A stretch of 64,000 nucleotides of DNA from 3107 sp965216225 (GTDB lineage Bacteria > Pseudomonadota > Alphaproteobacteria > Rhodobacterales > Rhodobacteraceae), in the NCBI GenBank assembly GCA_965216225.1, contig CBDCFF010000028.1, positions 1 to 64,000 of the forward strand, in the 5' to 3' direction. Each line of letters begins with the position of its first letter. Position 1 is the first letter of the stretch. A program made the position numbers and the translations under genes. The notes beneath the pieces were generated by a model. The model made no database searches. It was not told the origin of the DNA and saw only the letters and a program-made list of their open reading frames with translations. Shown piece after piece: positions 42,857-51,463 of the stretch.

Positions 42857-43822
42857 TCATTCCTCCCTCAGCGGGCGGGTCAGCAATGCCGAAATCGCCG
42901 CCGGCACGGTGGTTTCCCGATCAAGCACGGAGGCGATCACATTGGTGATCGGCAATTCCACGCCCCGTTTTTCTGCAAGGCCGGAGACAGCCCTGGCCGT
43001 TGCCGCGCCTTCGACGGTCAGCCCGGGGTCAAATGTCCGCCCGCCGCCCAGCGCCAGCCCGAACCGGTAGTTGCGTGACTGCTCCGAGGTGCAGGTCAGC
43101 GCCAGATCGCCAAAGCCCGAAAGCCCCGACAGCGTTTCCGGACGCGCACCCAGTTCCGTTGCAAGACGCTTCATTTCCGCATAGCCGCGCGTCATGATCG
43201 CGGCGCGCGCGCTTTCCCCCAGCCCCGCGCCGATGGCGATCCCGCAGGCAATGGCGACGACATTTTTCAGCGCCCCTCCCAGTTCGGCCCCCGCCACGTC
43301 GGTAGTGCGGTAAAGCCGCAGGCCGGGGGTGGAAAGCTGTTTCTGCAATTTCCGGCCAATCGCGTCATCCGCGCAGGCCAGGGTCAGCGCCGTGGGCAGC
43401 GACCGGGCGATGTCGGCGGCGAAGGACGGCCCCGTCAATATCGCCGCGCCCGCGCCCGGCGCCTCGGTCGCGATCACGCTGGCCGGACCGGTCAGGGATG
43501 TCAGGTCGATTCCCTTGCAGCAGGCGACAAGCCGCTTGCCGTCGAACCGGCCCCGGTTTTCGCGCAACAGGTGCGCAAGGCTTTGCATCGGCACCGCCAG
43601 AAGGATGGTCCCGGCCCGCGTGGCCTGAACAATGTCCGAGGTGGGGCAAATGGCCTCGGGCAGCGGCGCGCCGGGCAGGCGGGCGGCATTTTGCCGCTGT
43701 TCCGACATTGCGCGAACCGCATGTTCGTCACGCGCCCAAAGGGTGATCCGGGTGCCTCTGCCAGCCAGTGAAATGGCCAGGGCGGTGCCGAACGCCCCTG
43801 CGCCGATGATGGAAACGCTCAT
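42857..43822 (-). CDS. gpsA: Glycerol-3-phosphate dehydrogenase [NAD(P)+]
   Basis: The 321-residue enzyme has the NAD loop SIIGAGAFGTALA, the catalytic-lysine region ELGGALKNVVAIACG and SGFGDLALTCTSEQSRNYRF. It makes sn-glycerol-3-phosphate for phospholipids. ATG overlaps the tsaD stop by 4 bp, so it is translated with tsaD. Confidence 0.96.
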   Translation of the reverse strand: MSVSIIGAGAFGTALAISLAGRGTRITLWARDEHAVRAMSEQRQNAARLPGAPLPEAICPTSDIVQATRAGTILLAVPMQSLAHLLRENRGRFDGKRLVACCKGIDLTSLTGPASVIATEAPGAGAAILTGPSFAADIARSLPTALTLACADDAIGRKLQKQLSTPGLRLYRTTDVAGAELGGALKNVVAIACGIAIGAGLGESARAAIMTRGYAEMKRLATELGARPETLSGLSGFGDLALTCTSEQSRNYRFGLALGGGRTFDPGLTVEGAATARAVSGLAEKRGVELPITNVIASVLDRETTVPAAISALLTRPLREE

Positions 43823-44916
43823 GCCTTGGCCCCCTTTTTGCCTGATCCCAGCAAGGCGGGGGCGGATGTGTCAAGCGGCCAGCGCGGGCGGGCGGCCAGC
43901 GTCAGGTCATCGCGCGCGCCGTTGCGAAACCGCTCCATCCCGGCCCAGGAGATCATCGCGGCATTGTCGGTACACAGAGGCAGGGGTGGCGCCAGAAAGC
44001 GTATGCCCTGCTTTTCGCAAACCGTCTTCAGCCCGGCCCGGACGGCTGAATTTGCGGCCACGCCGCCGGTGACGGCAAAGGCGGGCTCTGGCGGTTGTTC
44101 GGCCAGATACGCCGCCATTGCCCGCCGTGATTTTTCCGCCAGAACATCGGCGACAGCGGTCTGAAACCCGGCGCAAAGATCGTCCCTGTCCCCTGTCTTC
44201 AGCCCGCCATGCCGGGCCATCAGCGCATCCCGCGCCCTCAGCAGCGCGGTTTTCAGACCGGAAAAGGACATGTCGCAGCCCGGTCGGTCCAGCAGTGGGC
44301 GCGGCAGGCGGAACCGGGCGGGATCACCGGCTTTTGCATGTTCTTCGACGTTCGGCCCGCCCGGTTGGCCAAGGCCCAGCAGTTTTGCGATCTTGTCGAA
44401 TGCCTCCCCCGGCGCGTCGTCAATCGTGCCGCCCAGCCGGCTGAATTTTTCCGCTCCGCGCACGATCAGAAACTGGCAATGGCCGCCGGAAACCAGCAGC
44501 ACCAGATAGGGAAAGGCCAGTTGATCGGTCAGGCGCGGGGTCAGCGCATGTCCGGCCAGATGATTGACGCCGATCAGGGGCAGGCGCGCCCCGGCGGCAA
44601 GCCCCTTGGCGCACATCACCCCTGACAGCACCCCGCCAATCAGCCCTGGCCCCGCCGTCACCGCGATCGCGTCCAGATTGCGCAGGCCAAGCCCGGCATC
44701 CCCCAGCGCGCGCTCCACGCACAGGTCCAGACGCTCGGCATGGGCGCGGGCGGCGATTTCCGGCACGACGCCGCCGAAATCCGCGTGCAGGTCGCCCTGG
44801 CCCATGACGATGCCCGACAGGATCTGCGCCGCCCCGCCGGGCCGATGGCGCACCACGGCGGCGGCGGTGTCGTCACAGCTGCTTTCCAGTCCCAATATCG
44901 TCAGTCGTTCCGCCAT
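43819..44916 (-). CDS. tsaD: tRNA t6A37 threonylcarbamoyltransferase TsaD
   Basis: The 365-residue Kae1/Qri7-type protein has LGLESSCDDTAAAVV, the metal-binding NHLAGHAL, LLVSGGHCQFL and FAVTGGVAANSAVR. It transfers threonylcarbamoyl to A37 of ANN-decoding tRNAs with TsaB and TsaE. It is divergent from hemD with 71 bp between them. This gene order is typical of alphaproteobacteria. Confidence 0.97.
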   Translation of the reverse strand: MAERLTILGLESSCDDTAAAVVRHRPGGAAQILSGIVMGQGDLHADFGGVVPEIAARAHAERLDLCVERALGDAGLGLRNLDAIAVTAGPGLIGGVLSGVMCAKGLAAGARLPLIGVNHLAGHALTPRLTDQLAFPYLVLLVSGGHCQFLIVRGAEKFSRLGGTIDDAPGEAFDKIAKLLGLGQPGGPNVEEHAKAGDPARFRLPRPLLDRPGCDMSFSGLKTALLRARDALMARHGGLKTGDRDDLCAGFQTAVADVLAEKSRRAMAAYLAEQPPEPAFAVTGGVAANSAVRAGLKTVCEKQGIRFLAPPLPLCTDNAAMISWAGMERFRNGARDDLTLAARPRWPLDTSAPALLGSGKKGAKA

Positions 44917-44987
44917 CGCCCTTCCGGTTGCCGGACCTGCCCTTCGCAGGTATCACTGAGCCCGCGCGCTTACAATCCCGAGGCCCC

Positions 44988-45701
44988 ATGCAATCCGCTC
45001 CGACGCTGCTTCTGACCCGGCCGCTGGCGCAGTCCCGGCGCTTTGCCGATCAATGCCGGGGCGCGATTTCCGCAGCGTTCGACATCGCGATCTCGCCGGT
45101 AATGCGGATCGACCATTTGCAGGCCCCGGATATGACCGGCCTTGCCGGGGTGATCTTCACCTCGGAAAATGCGGTGAATGCGGTGAATGCGGTGAATGCG
45201 GTGGCGGCGCGGGCGCGGGCGATCCCGGCCTATTGCGTGGGCGCGCACACCGCCACCGCTGCGGCGCGGGCGGGGTTTGTCGCCCGTGCCGCAGGCGGCG
45301 GTGCGGAATGCCTTTTTGCCATGATCCGTCAGGCCCGGCCCCAGGGTCCGCTGCTGCATCTCAGGGGCGCGCATCGGACCGGCGATCTGGCTGCGGATTT
45401 GCGCGCCGCCGGGATTGATGCGCAATCCCGCATCGTTTACCGGCAGGAGGAAGAGCGTCTGTGCGCCCCGGCTCTGGCGTTGCTGCGGGGCAATGCGCCG
45501 GTGATCCTGCCGCTGTTTTCCACCCGCAGCGCCCGGCTGGTGATGGATCAGGCCGGGGTGTTGGGCGGCGCTGTCTCGGTCGTCGCCATCAGCCCGAAAG
45601 TGGCGGCGGAAGTTGCGGACAAGGCCCCGCGTCTGGTCATGGCCGGGACGCCGGACGCCCACGGCATGATTGCCGGGATTGCGCGGCTGATCGACGCTTG
45701 A
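44988..45701 (+). CDS. hemD: Uroporphyrinogen-III synthase
   Basis: The 237-residue HemD-fold protein has LLLTRPLAQSRRFADQCR, VIFTSENAVNAV and VILPLFSTRSARL. It closes hydroxymethylbilane into uroporphyrinogen III for heme, B12 and, in phototrophs, bacteriochlorophyll. ATG 44988 is taken; upstream residues in the longest frame lack homology. It contains a ninefold-base repeat encoding NAV four times. Confidence 0.92.
   Translation: MQSAPTLLLTRPLAQSRRFADQCRGAISAAFDIAISPVMRIDHLQAPDMTGLAGVIFTSENAVNAVNAVNAVAARARAIPAYCVGAHTATAAARAGFVARAAGGGAECLFAMIRQARPQGPLLHLRGAHRTGDLAADLRAAGIDAQSRIVYRQEEERLCAPALALLRGNAPVILPLFSTRSARLVMDQAGVLGGAVSVVAISPKVAAEVADKAPRLVMAGTPDAHGMIAGIARLIDA
45168..45203. repeat. 9-bp tandem repeat, four copies, in hemD
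   Basis: AATGCGGTG is present four times in frame (45168-45203) and encodes NAVNAVNAVNAV in the loop after FTSE. Relatives have only one such unit as far as I recall. The repeat keeps the frame. Confidence 0.93.
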
Positions 45702-45792
45702 GGCCGGGTGATTGCCGGTCTAGGCTGGTCAAACCGTCGGCGAATGCACATCATGGGAAGGTTGAAATTGTCGTCAGGTTCAATTTGCGGGG

Positions 45793-47058
45793 GTGGGGCG
45801 CGTGGTCAGATCAGAAAAACCGGCGAATGACGGTTCCCCGGAGGCCAGGGAGCAGGAGGCCCGACCCGGCGACGCCGCCGTCGCGGCAGATGAAACGCCC
45901 GCCGGGGCAGGGGATGATTCCCGCAGTGCCGATGCCGCGAACGATGTGGACAATGCGGATAATGATGTCACGGCATCCGAAGGCGAACCGGCGCAAGAGG
46001 CAGGGGACGATGCCGATACACAGGGCGCCGCGCAGGATGTGGCGCAGGGTGTCCTTGGCGAAGATGACGCCGCGACCGCCCCGATTGCCGAAACCGGGCC
46101 GCTGGTCGAGGAGCGCCCGGAACCCCGTTCCGGCAGTATCTTTCCGCTGTTGCTTGGCGGGGTCGTGGCGGCAGTCACAGGATATGGCGCGGCCCAGATC
46201 ATGCCGCGCGGATGGCCCCTGTTCGCCCCCCCCGATGCCGCCGCCGAACTGGCCGCCAAACTGAGAGAGCGGCTGGACAGCCAGAATGATCAGATCGCCG
46301 GCCTGCGCGAACGGATAACGCAGCCCGGCACCGGTTCGGACCCCGCCGCCGACCAGATCGAAGCCCGAATCGAAGCCCGGTTCGAGGCGCTGAGCGAACA
46401 GCTCAACGGGCTTCGGGATCGGCTGGGCGAGGTGGAGCTGCGCCCCTTGGCCGGGGGTGTCGCCGAAGAGACGGTGAATGCGCTTCGGGATCGGATCGCC
46501 GCACTGGAGTCCCGCATCGACGACATGGCGACCGCAGGCGCAGAGCAGCTTGGGACCGCGAAACAGACCTTGCTGCGCGCCGCCATCACCCGGCTGGAAA
46601 CCGCCATCGACAGCGGCGAGAGCTTCGCGGACACGTTGCGGGAGATCGCGGAAGGGGGCGATGTGGATATTCCCGCCGGACTGAACGCCCATGCCGCGGG
46701 CGGTGTCCCGACAGAGGCTGAATTGCGCGACGGTTTTCCCGAAGCCGCGCGTGCCGCCATTGCTGCGGAAATCCGGGCGTTGGTCGCTGATGGCGGTATC
46801 TCCCGCCTGTCCGGCTTTTTCCGCCGGCAGTTGGGTATGCGTTCGCTCAGGCCGCGCGAGGGAGCCGATGCGGACGCCATTCTGTCGCGTGCGGAAGCAG
46901 CCCTGAACAGCGGCGATCCGGCCACCGGTCTGGCAGAGCTTCAATCCCTGTCGGATGCCGCAGCCGCGCAGATGCAGGGATGGGTCGAAATGGCGCAGGA
47001 ACGGCAGGATGCGCTGACCGGCGCGACAGAACTGAACGCTGCCCTGGGTGGCAACTGA
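45793..47058 (+). CDS. Mic60/mitofilin-like inner-membrane protein
   Basis: The protein is about 421 residues. Residues 1-112 are acidic and low in complexity. A single membrane helix follows (SGSIFPLLLGGVVAAVTGYG, about 113-132), then a long coiled coil (about 150-260) and a C-terminal mitofilin-like helical domain (about 330-421, FFRRQLGMRSLRPREGADAD). Position between hemD and a HemY-like gene is the known location of alphaproteobacterial mic60. It probably bends or tethers the inner membrane, including intracytoplasmic membranes where present. The start is GTG at 45793 or 45802; both are tentative. Confidence 0.82.
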   Translation: MGRVVRSEKPANDGSPEAREQEARPGDAAVAADETPAGAGDDSRSADAANDVDNADNDVTASEGEPAQEAGDDADTQGAAQDVAQGVLGEDDAATAPIAETGPLVEERPEPRSGSIFPLLLGGVVAAVTGYGAAQIMPRGWPLFAPPDAAAELAAKLRERLDSQNDQIAGLRERITQPGTGSDPAADQIEARIEARFEALSEQLNGLRDRLGEVELRPLAGGVAEETVNALRDRIAALESRIDDMATAGAEQLGTAKQTLLRAAITRLETAIDSGESFADTLREIAEGGDVDIPAGLNAHAAGGVPTEAELRDGFPEAARAAIAAEIRALVADGGISRLSGFFRRQLGMRSLRPREGADADAILSRAEAALNSGDPATGLAELQSLSDAAAAQMQGWVEMAQERQDALTGATELNAALGGN

Positions 47059-47069
47059 GGATTTCCCCA

Positions 47070-48581
47070 ATGCTTTGGTCGTTGATCAGGATCTTGATTT
47101 TCATCGGGCTGATTGCCGCCCTGGCCTTTGCCGCCGGTATGGTCATGGAAACCGATACCGGGCTTACACTCACCGCTGCCGGGCTGGAATTCACGCTGGG
47201 GCCGCTGCAATCCCTGATCGCGGCGGCGGCGCTTCTGGTTCTGGTCTGGTTGCTGCTCAGGATCGCGGGCCTGATGGCCGCCATGCTGCGCTTTTTCAAC
47301 GGCGATGAAACGGCGCTCTCGCGCTATTTCGACCGTAACCGGGAACGCAAGGGCTATCAGGCGCTGGCCGACGGGATGCTGGCGCTGGCCTCGGGCGAGG
47401 GACGCCTGGCCCTGATCAGGGCGAATCGTGCGGAACGCTATCTGAGGCGTCCCGAACTGACCCGTCTGCTCAGCGCGCAGGCGGCGGAACTCGCCGGTGA
47501 CAGGCCGGGGGCCGAAAAAATCTACCGGGCGCTTCTGGGCGATGAACGCACACGCTTTGTCGGGGTGCGCGGCCTGATGAAACAGAAACTCTCTGAAGGC
47601 GAGACCGATACCGCGAAGAAACTGGCCGAAAGGGCCTTTGCCCTGAAACCCGCCCATGGCGAGACACAGGATACGCTCCTGCGGCTTCAGGCCGGTCGGC
47701 AGGACTGGTCAGGCGCGCGCGCGACCTTGCAGGCCAAGCTCCGCCATGGCAACCTGCCCCGCGATGTGCACAAGCGGCGCGATGCGGTTCTGGCCCTGTC
47801 CGAGGCGCGGGAACAGATCGAAACGGGCCGGGCCGGCATGGCCAGGGATGCGGCGATCGAAGCCAACCGCCTGTCGCCCGACCTGGCGCCCGCCGCCGTT
47901 CTGGCCGCGCGTTTTCATATCGACGAAAGCAAAAACCGTTATGCGGCGGGGGTGATCCGCAAGGCATGGAATGCCGCCCCGCACCCGGAACTGGCCGCGG
48001 CCTTTGCCGGTATCGTGCCGGATGAAAGCCCGGCGGTTCGTCTGAAACGCTTTGCGCCCCTGTTCAAGGCGCATCCCGATCACCCGGAAACCCGGATGCT
48101 GGAGGCAGAGCTGCTGATCGTGGCAGAGGATTTCCCCGCCGCCCGCAAGGCGCTGGGCGATCTATGCGAGACCGCGCCGACGACCCGAAACCTGACGCTG
48201 ATGGCGGCGATCGAACGGGGCGAGGGCGCCGACGATGCCGTGGTGCGCGGCTGGCTGGCCAGGGCGATCACCGCCCCGCGCGGCCCGCAATGGGTCTGCG
48301 GCAACTGCCAGTCCATTCACGGCGAATGGCGACCGGTCTGCAACAATTGCAAGAGCTTCGACACCCTGTCCTGGACCACCCCGCCAGCCGCCGAAACCTC
48401 TATCGCCGGTGGCGCGGAAATGCTGCCGCTTCTGGTCGGCACGCCAGAACCGGACGGGGTCGTGGTCATCGACGGGGTGGAAAAGGGCGGCCCCGGGGCC
48501 GCCGGGCCGCCACGCCCGGACGGGATCGCCGAAGACGCCGAAATCCTGTCTGCGGAAGACGAGGCCCGGCAGGTCCACTGA
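47070..48581 (+). CDS. HemY-like TPR membrane protein with zinc ribbon
   Basis: The 503-residue product has two N-terminal membrane helices (about 3-25 and 45-68), then TPR-like helices. Near residues 410-430 it ends with CGNCQSIHGEWRPVCNNCKS, a rubredoxin-like zinc ribbon of the type seen in LapB-like proteins. HemY-N proteins sit beside hemD but have no proven catalytic role in heme synthesis. A regulatory or scaffold role near the inner membrane fits both the TPRs and the operon with the Mic60-like gene (11 bp apart). Confidence 0.85.
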   Translation: MLWSLIRILIFIGLIAALAFAAGMVMETDTGLTLTAAGLEFTLGPLQSLIAAAALLVLVWLLLRIAGLMAAMLRFFNGDETALSRYFDRNRERKGYQALADGMLALASGEGRLALIRANRAERYLRRPELTRLLSAQAAELAGDRPGAEKIYRALLGDERTRFVGVRGLMKQKLSEGETDTAKKLAERAFALKPAHGETQDTLLRLQAGRQDWSGARATLQAKLRHGNLPRDVHKRRDAVLALSEAREQIETGRAGMARDAAIEANRLSPDLAPAAVLAARFHIDESKNRYAAGVIRKAWNAAPHPELAAAFAGIVPDESPAVRLKRFAPLFKAHPDHPETRMLEAELLIVAEDFPAARKALGDLCETAPTTRNLTLMAAIERGEGADDAVVRGWLARAITAPRGPQWVCGNCQSIHGEWRPVCNNCKSFDTLSWTTPPAAETSIAGGAEMLPLLVGTPEPDGVVVIDGVEKGGPGAAGPPRPDGIAEDAEILSAEDEARQVH

Positions 48582-48671
48582 TCCGGCGGCGGCAGGGAAC
48601 CGTTCGCAGCCACCGGCGGGGGGGGCTCCGGGCCAGATTCCGGGCAGGGTGAAGAGCGGCGCGCGGCGCGC

Positions 48672-48706
48672 GGGGGCAGGTCCGGGCGGGATGGTCGCCT
48701 GCCCCC
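48672..48706 (-). terminator. Hairpin downstream of the oppDF gene
   Basis: GGGGGCAGG (48672-48680) pairs with CCTGCCCCC (48698-48706) around a 17-nt loop, directly after the minus-strand stop at 48711. There is no T run, so termination may be inefficient or Rho-assisted. Confidence 0.45.
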
Positions 48707-48710
48707 TGGT

Positions 48711-50522
48711 TCAGGCGCTCCGGCCCGCCAGAATGGCCTCCAGCGGATCGTGTTCCGCGACGAAGTGATCCGGCTGCGCCTCTTGCAGTTTCGGCACGTA
48801 ATCCGTTTGCCCGTCCCCCAGCCGGCTTGGCAGAAACCGCAGCGCCGCCCTGGGATCCATTGGCGAGGGCAGTTCGCCGGGCAGCTTGATCCGCTGGCGG
48901 GTGCGCTCAATATCCGGGTCGGGGATCGGCACCGCCGAGATCAGCGACCGCGTATAGGGATGCAGCGGCTCCGAACAGATCGTCTCGCCGTCCGCCAGTT
49001 CGACGATCCGGCCCAGATACAGCACCATGATCCGGTTCGACACCACCCGCACCACCGACAGATCATGGCTGATGAAGATCATCGCAAGGCCGAACTCTGC
49101 CTGCAACTCGCGCAGCAGCGCGATGATCTGCGCCTGAATGGAGACATCCAGCGCCGAAACCGCCTCATCGCAGATAATCAGCCTGGGCCTGTTGATCATC
49201 GCCCGCGCGATGCCCACCCGCTGGTTCTGCCCGCCCGACAGTTCATGGGGATAGCGGTTGATCATGTTGGCATTGAGGCCGACGCGCTCCATCATCCCGG
49301 CGACCATTTCCTTGTGCTCCCGCCCGGTCAGGTCGGCGCGGTAGGTTTTCAGCGGCTCGGCGATGGAGGCAGAAACGGTCATCCGCGGATCGAGGCTTGC
49401 CAGCGGATCCTGAAAGACGATCTGCAAATCCTTGCGATACCTGTTCATCTCCGACCGCCTGAGGCCGACGATCGGATTGCCCAGCCAACTGACATTGCCC
49501 ATGCTGGGTTCGATCAGTTGCAGAATCGCGCGGGCCAGGGTGGATTTTCCACAGCCGGATTCTCCGACAACGCCCAGCGTCTCGCCCCTGCGGATGTCGA
49601 AACTGACCCCATCCACGGCCTTCAGCGGCGCCTTGCGGCCAAGCAACCCGCCCGAAACCCGGATCGGGAAATGCACCTTCACATCCTCGACCCGCAAAAG
49701 CGGCTCCTCGGTTGCGGCAATCGCTTTCGGCGCGTCACCGGCGTCAATCCTCGGCATCGCCTCCAGCAGCGTGCGGGTATAATCATGCCGGGGCGCGCGG
49801 AAGATTTCGCGGGTGTCCCCGGCCTCGACAAATTCGCCCAGCCGCATCACCTGAACGCGGTCGCACATCCGGGCCACCACGCCCATGTCGTGGGTGATCA
49901 GCGCAATCGCCGTGCCCTCATCCCTTTGCAGCCGCGCCATCAGGTCAAGGATGTCGGCCTGCACCGTCACATCCAGCGCGGTGGTCGGCTCGTCCGCGAT
50001 CAGCAGCTTCGGATTGCACAGCATCGCCATGGCGATCATCACCCGCTGGCGCATCCCGCCCGACAGTTCATGGGGGAACTGGTTCAGCCGCTGTTTCGCC
50101 TCGGGAATCCGCACCCGGTCCAGCCATTCCAGACATTTCCCGCGGGCCGCCGCGCCGTGCAGCCCCTGATGCACGCCCAGAACCTCGCGCATCTGTTCGC
50201 CGACCCGCAGATGCGGGGTCAGTGCGGTCAGCGGATCCTGAAAGATCATGCCCACATCGTCGCCCCGGATGCGGTTCAGCCTGTTAACCGGCAGGTTCAG
50301 AATCTCCTGCCCGTCCAGCGTGACCGACCCGGTCGCGCGCCCGTTGGGCGGCAACAGGCCCATCGCGGCCATGAAGGTCTGGCTTTTGCCGGAGCCGCTT
50401 TCGCCGACGATCCCCAGGCATTCGCCGGGCCGGATGTCAAAGCCGACATTCCTGACCGCCGGGACGATTCCGTCCGGGGTTTCGAAACTGACGCTCAGGT
50501 CTTTGACGGATAACAGGTTCAT
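48711..50522 (-). CDS. Oligopeptide ABC transporter, fused dual ATPase (OppD-OppF type)
   Basis: The 603-residue protein carries two nucleotide-binding domains. The first has GESGSGKS at about 40 and the signature LSGGMRQRVMIAMA; the second has GESGCGKS at about 330 and LSGGQNQRVGIARA. Each has a D-loop (SALDVS or TALDVT). It powers import through the OppBC permease encoded just upstream. ATG 50522 (MNLLSVKDLSVSFETPDG) is the family start. oppC ends 2 bp before. Confidence 0.94.
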   Translation of the reverse strand: MNLLSVKDLSVSFETPDGIVPAVRNVGFDIRPGECLGIVGESGSGKSQTFMAAMGLLPPNGRATGSVTLDGQEILNLPVNRLNRIRGDDVGMIFQDPLTALTPHLRVGEQMREVLGVHQGLHGAAARGKCLEWLDRVRIPEAKQRLNQFPHELSGGMRQRVMIAMAMLCNPKLLIADEPTTALDVTVQADILDLMARLQRDEGTAIALITHDMGVVARMCDRVQVMRLGEFVEAGDTREIFRAPRHDYTRTLLEAMPRIDAGDAPKAIAATEEPLLRVEDVKVHFPIRVSGGLLGRKAPLKAVDGVSFDIRRGETLGVVGESGCGKSTLARAILQLIEPSMGNVSWLGNPIVGLRRSEMNRYRKDLQIVFQDPLASLDPRMTVSASIAEPLKTYRADLTGREHKEMVAGMMERVGLNANMINRYPHELSGGQNQRVGIARAMINRPRLIICDEAVSALDVSIQAQIIALLRELQAEFGLAMIFISHDLSVVRVVSNRIMVLYLGRIVELADGETICSEPLHPYTRSLISAVPIPDPDIERTRQRIKLPGELPSPMDPRAALRFLPSRLGDGQTDYVPKLQEAQPDHFVAEHDPLEAILAGRSA

Positions 50523-50523
50523 G

Positions 50524-51453
50524 TCAGCGGTCCTTCGGATCGAGCGCATCGCGCAGCCCATCGCCGATGAAGAACATCGTGATGATGATGGTGATGTAGA
50601 ATGTCAGCGGAAAGGCCAGTTGCCAGAGCGTGCCATAGGCCATGGTTCCCGCCCCTTCGGCAATCAGGCGGCCAAGCGAGGTATAGGGTTCCGAAATCCC
50701 CAGCCCCAGGAAGGACACGAAACTTTCGGTCAGGATCATTTCCGGCACCAGCAGGGAGGCATAGACGATCACCACCCCCAGAAGGTTCGGCAGGATATGC
50801 CGGTGCATGATGGTAAACTCGCTGACCCCGGCGGCGCGGGCGGCCTCGATGAATTCGCGGTTCTTCAGCGTCAGCGTCTGACCCCGCACGATCCGCGCCA
50901 TGCTCAGCCAGCCGACGGCGCCCAGGGCAATGAAGAGCATGAAGAACGACCGCCCCGCCACCACCAGCAGCAGGATGATGACCAGGGTTGCCGGAATCGC
51001 CAGCAGAATATCGACGATCCGCATCATCACGCTGTCCGTGCGCCCGCCGATGAAGCCTGCCGCGATGCCATAGCAGGTGCCCACGATCAGCGCCGTCGCC
51101 GCGCCGATCAGCCCGACCAGCAACGAGGTCGTCGTCGCCTGAATGACCCGGCTGTAGAGGTCGCGCCCCAGATCATCGACGCCGAAATAGTGGCCTGTTT
51201 CGGTGGACGGCATCCCCGTGCCGCGCACGTCGCCGATCACCACCCAGTCGATTTCCTCGTTGCTCCACTGCGCGAACATCGGGCCGAAGATGGTGAAGGC
51301 CGCGATCAGGCCCATCACCACCACGCTGACCATCGCCGCCCTGTTGCGCAGGAACCTGAGCCGCGCATCCTGCCACAGGGAGCGTCCCTGAATCGCCGTG
51401 TGATCGGTGATGTCCCCGGCGAGGCGGGCGGCTTTTCGCGATTTTCCAAACAT
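50524..51453 (-). CDS. Oligopeptide ABC permease OppC-like
   Basis: The 309-residue inner-membrane protein has six helices, with the EAA loop EAARAAGVSEFTIMHRHILP and a C-terminal GDGLRDALDPKDR tail typical of DppC/OppC. ATG 51453 starts MFGKSRKAARLAGDIT. It forms the channel with OppB, 10 bp upstream. Confidence 0.93.
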   Translation of the reverse strand: MFGKSRKAARLAGDITDHTAIQGRSLWQDARLRFLRNRAAMVSVVVMGLIAAFTIFGPMFAQWSNEEIDWVVIGDVRGTGMPSTETGHYFGVDDLGRDLYSRVIQATTTSLLVGLIGAATALIVGTCYGIAAGFIGGRTDSVMMRIVDILLAIPATLVIILLLVVAGRSFFMLFIALGAVGWLSMARIVRGQTLTLKNREFIEAARAAGVSEFTIMHRHILPNLLGVVIVYASLLVPEMILTESFVSFLGLGISEPYTSLGRLIAEGAGTMAYGTLWQLAFPLTFYITIIITMFFIGDGLRDALDPKDR

Positions 51454-51463
51454 GTGTCGCCCC

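Noticed and set aside
48750..50513. A 587-residue plus-strand frame opposite the dual ATPase
   Set aside because: The two ATPase domains on the minus strand explain the sequence; the plus frame has no family features.
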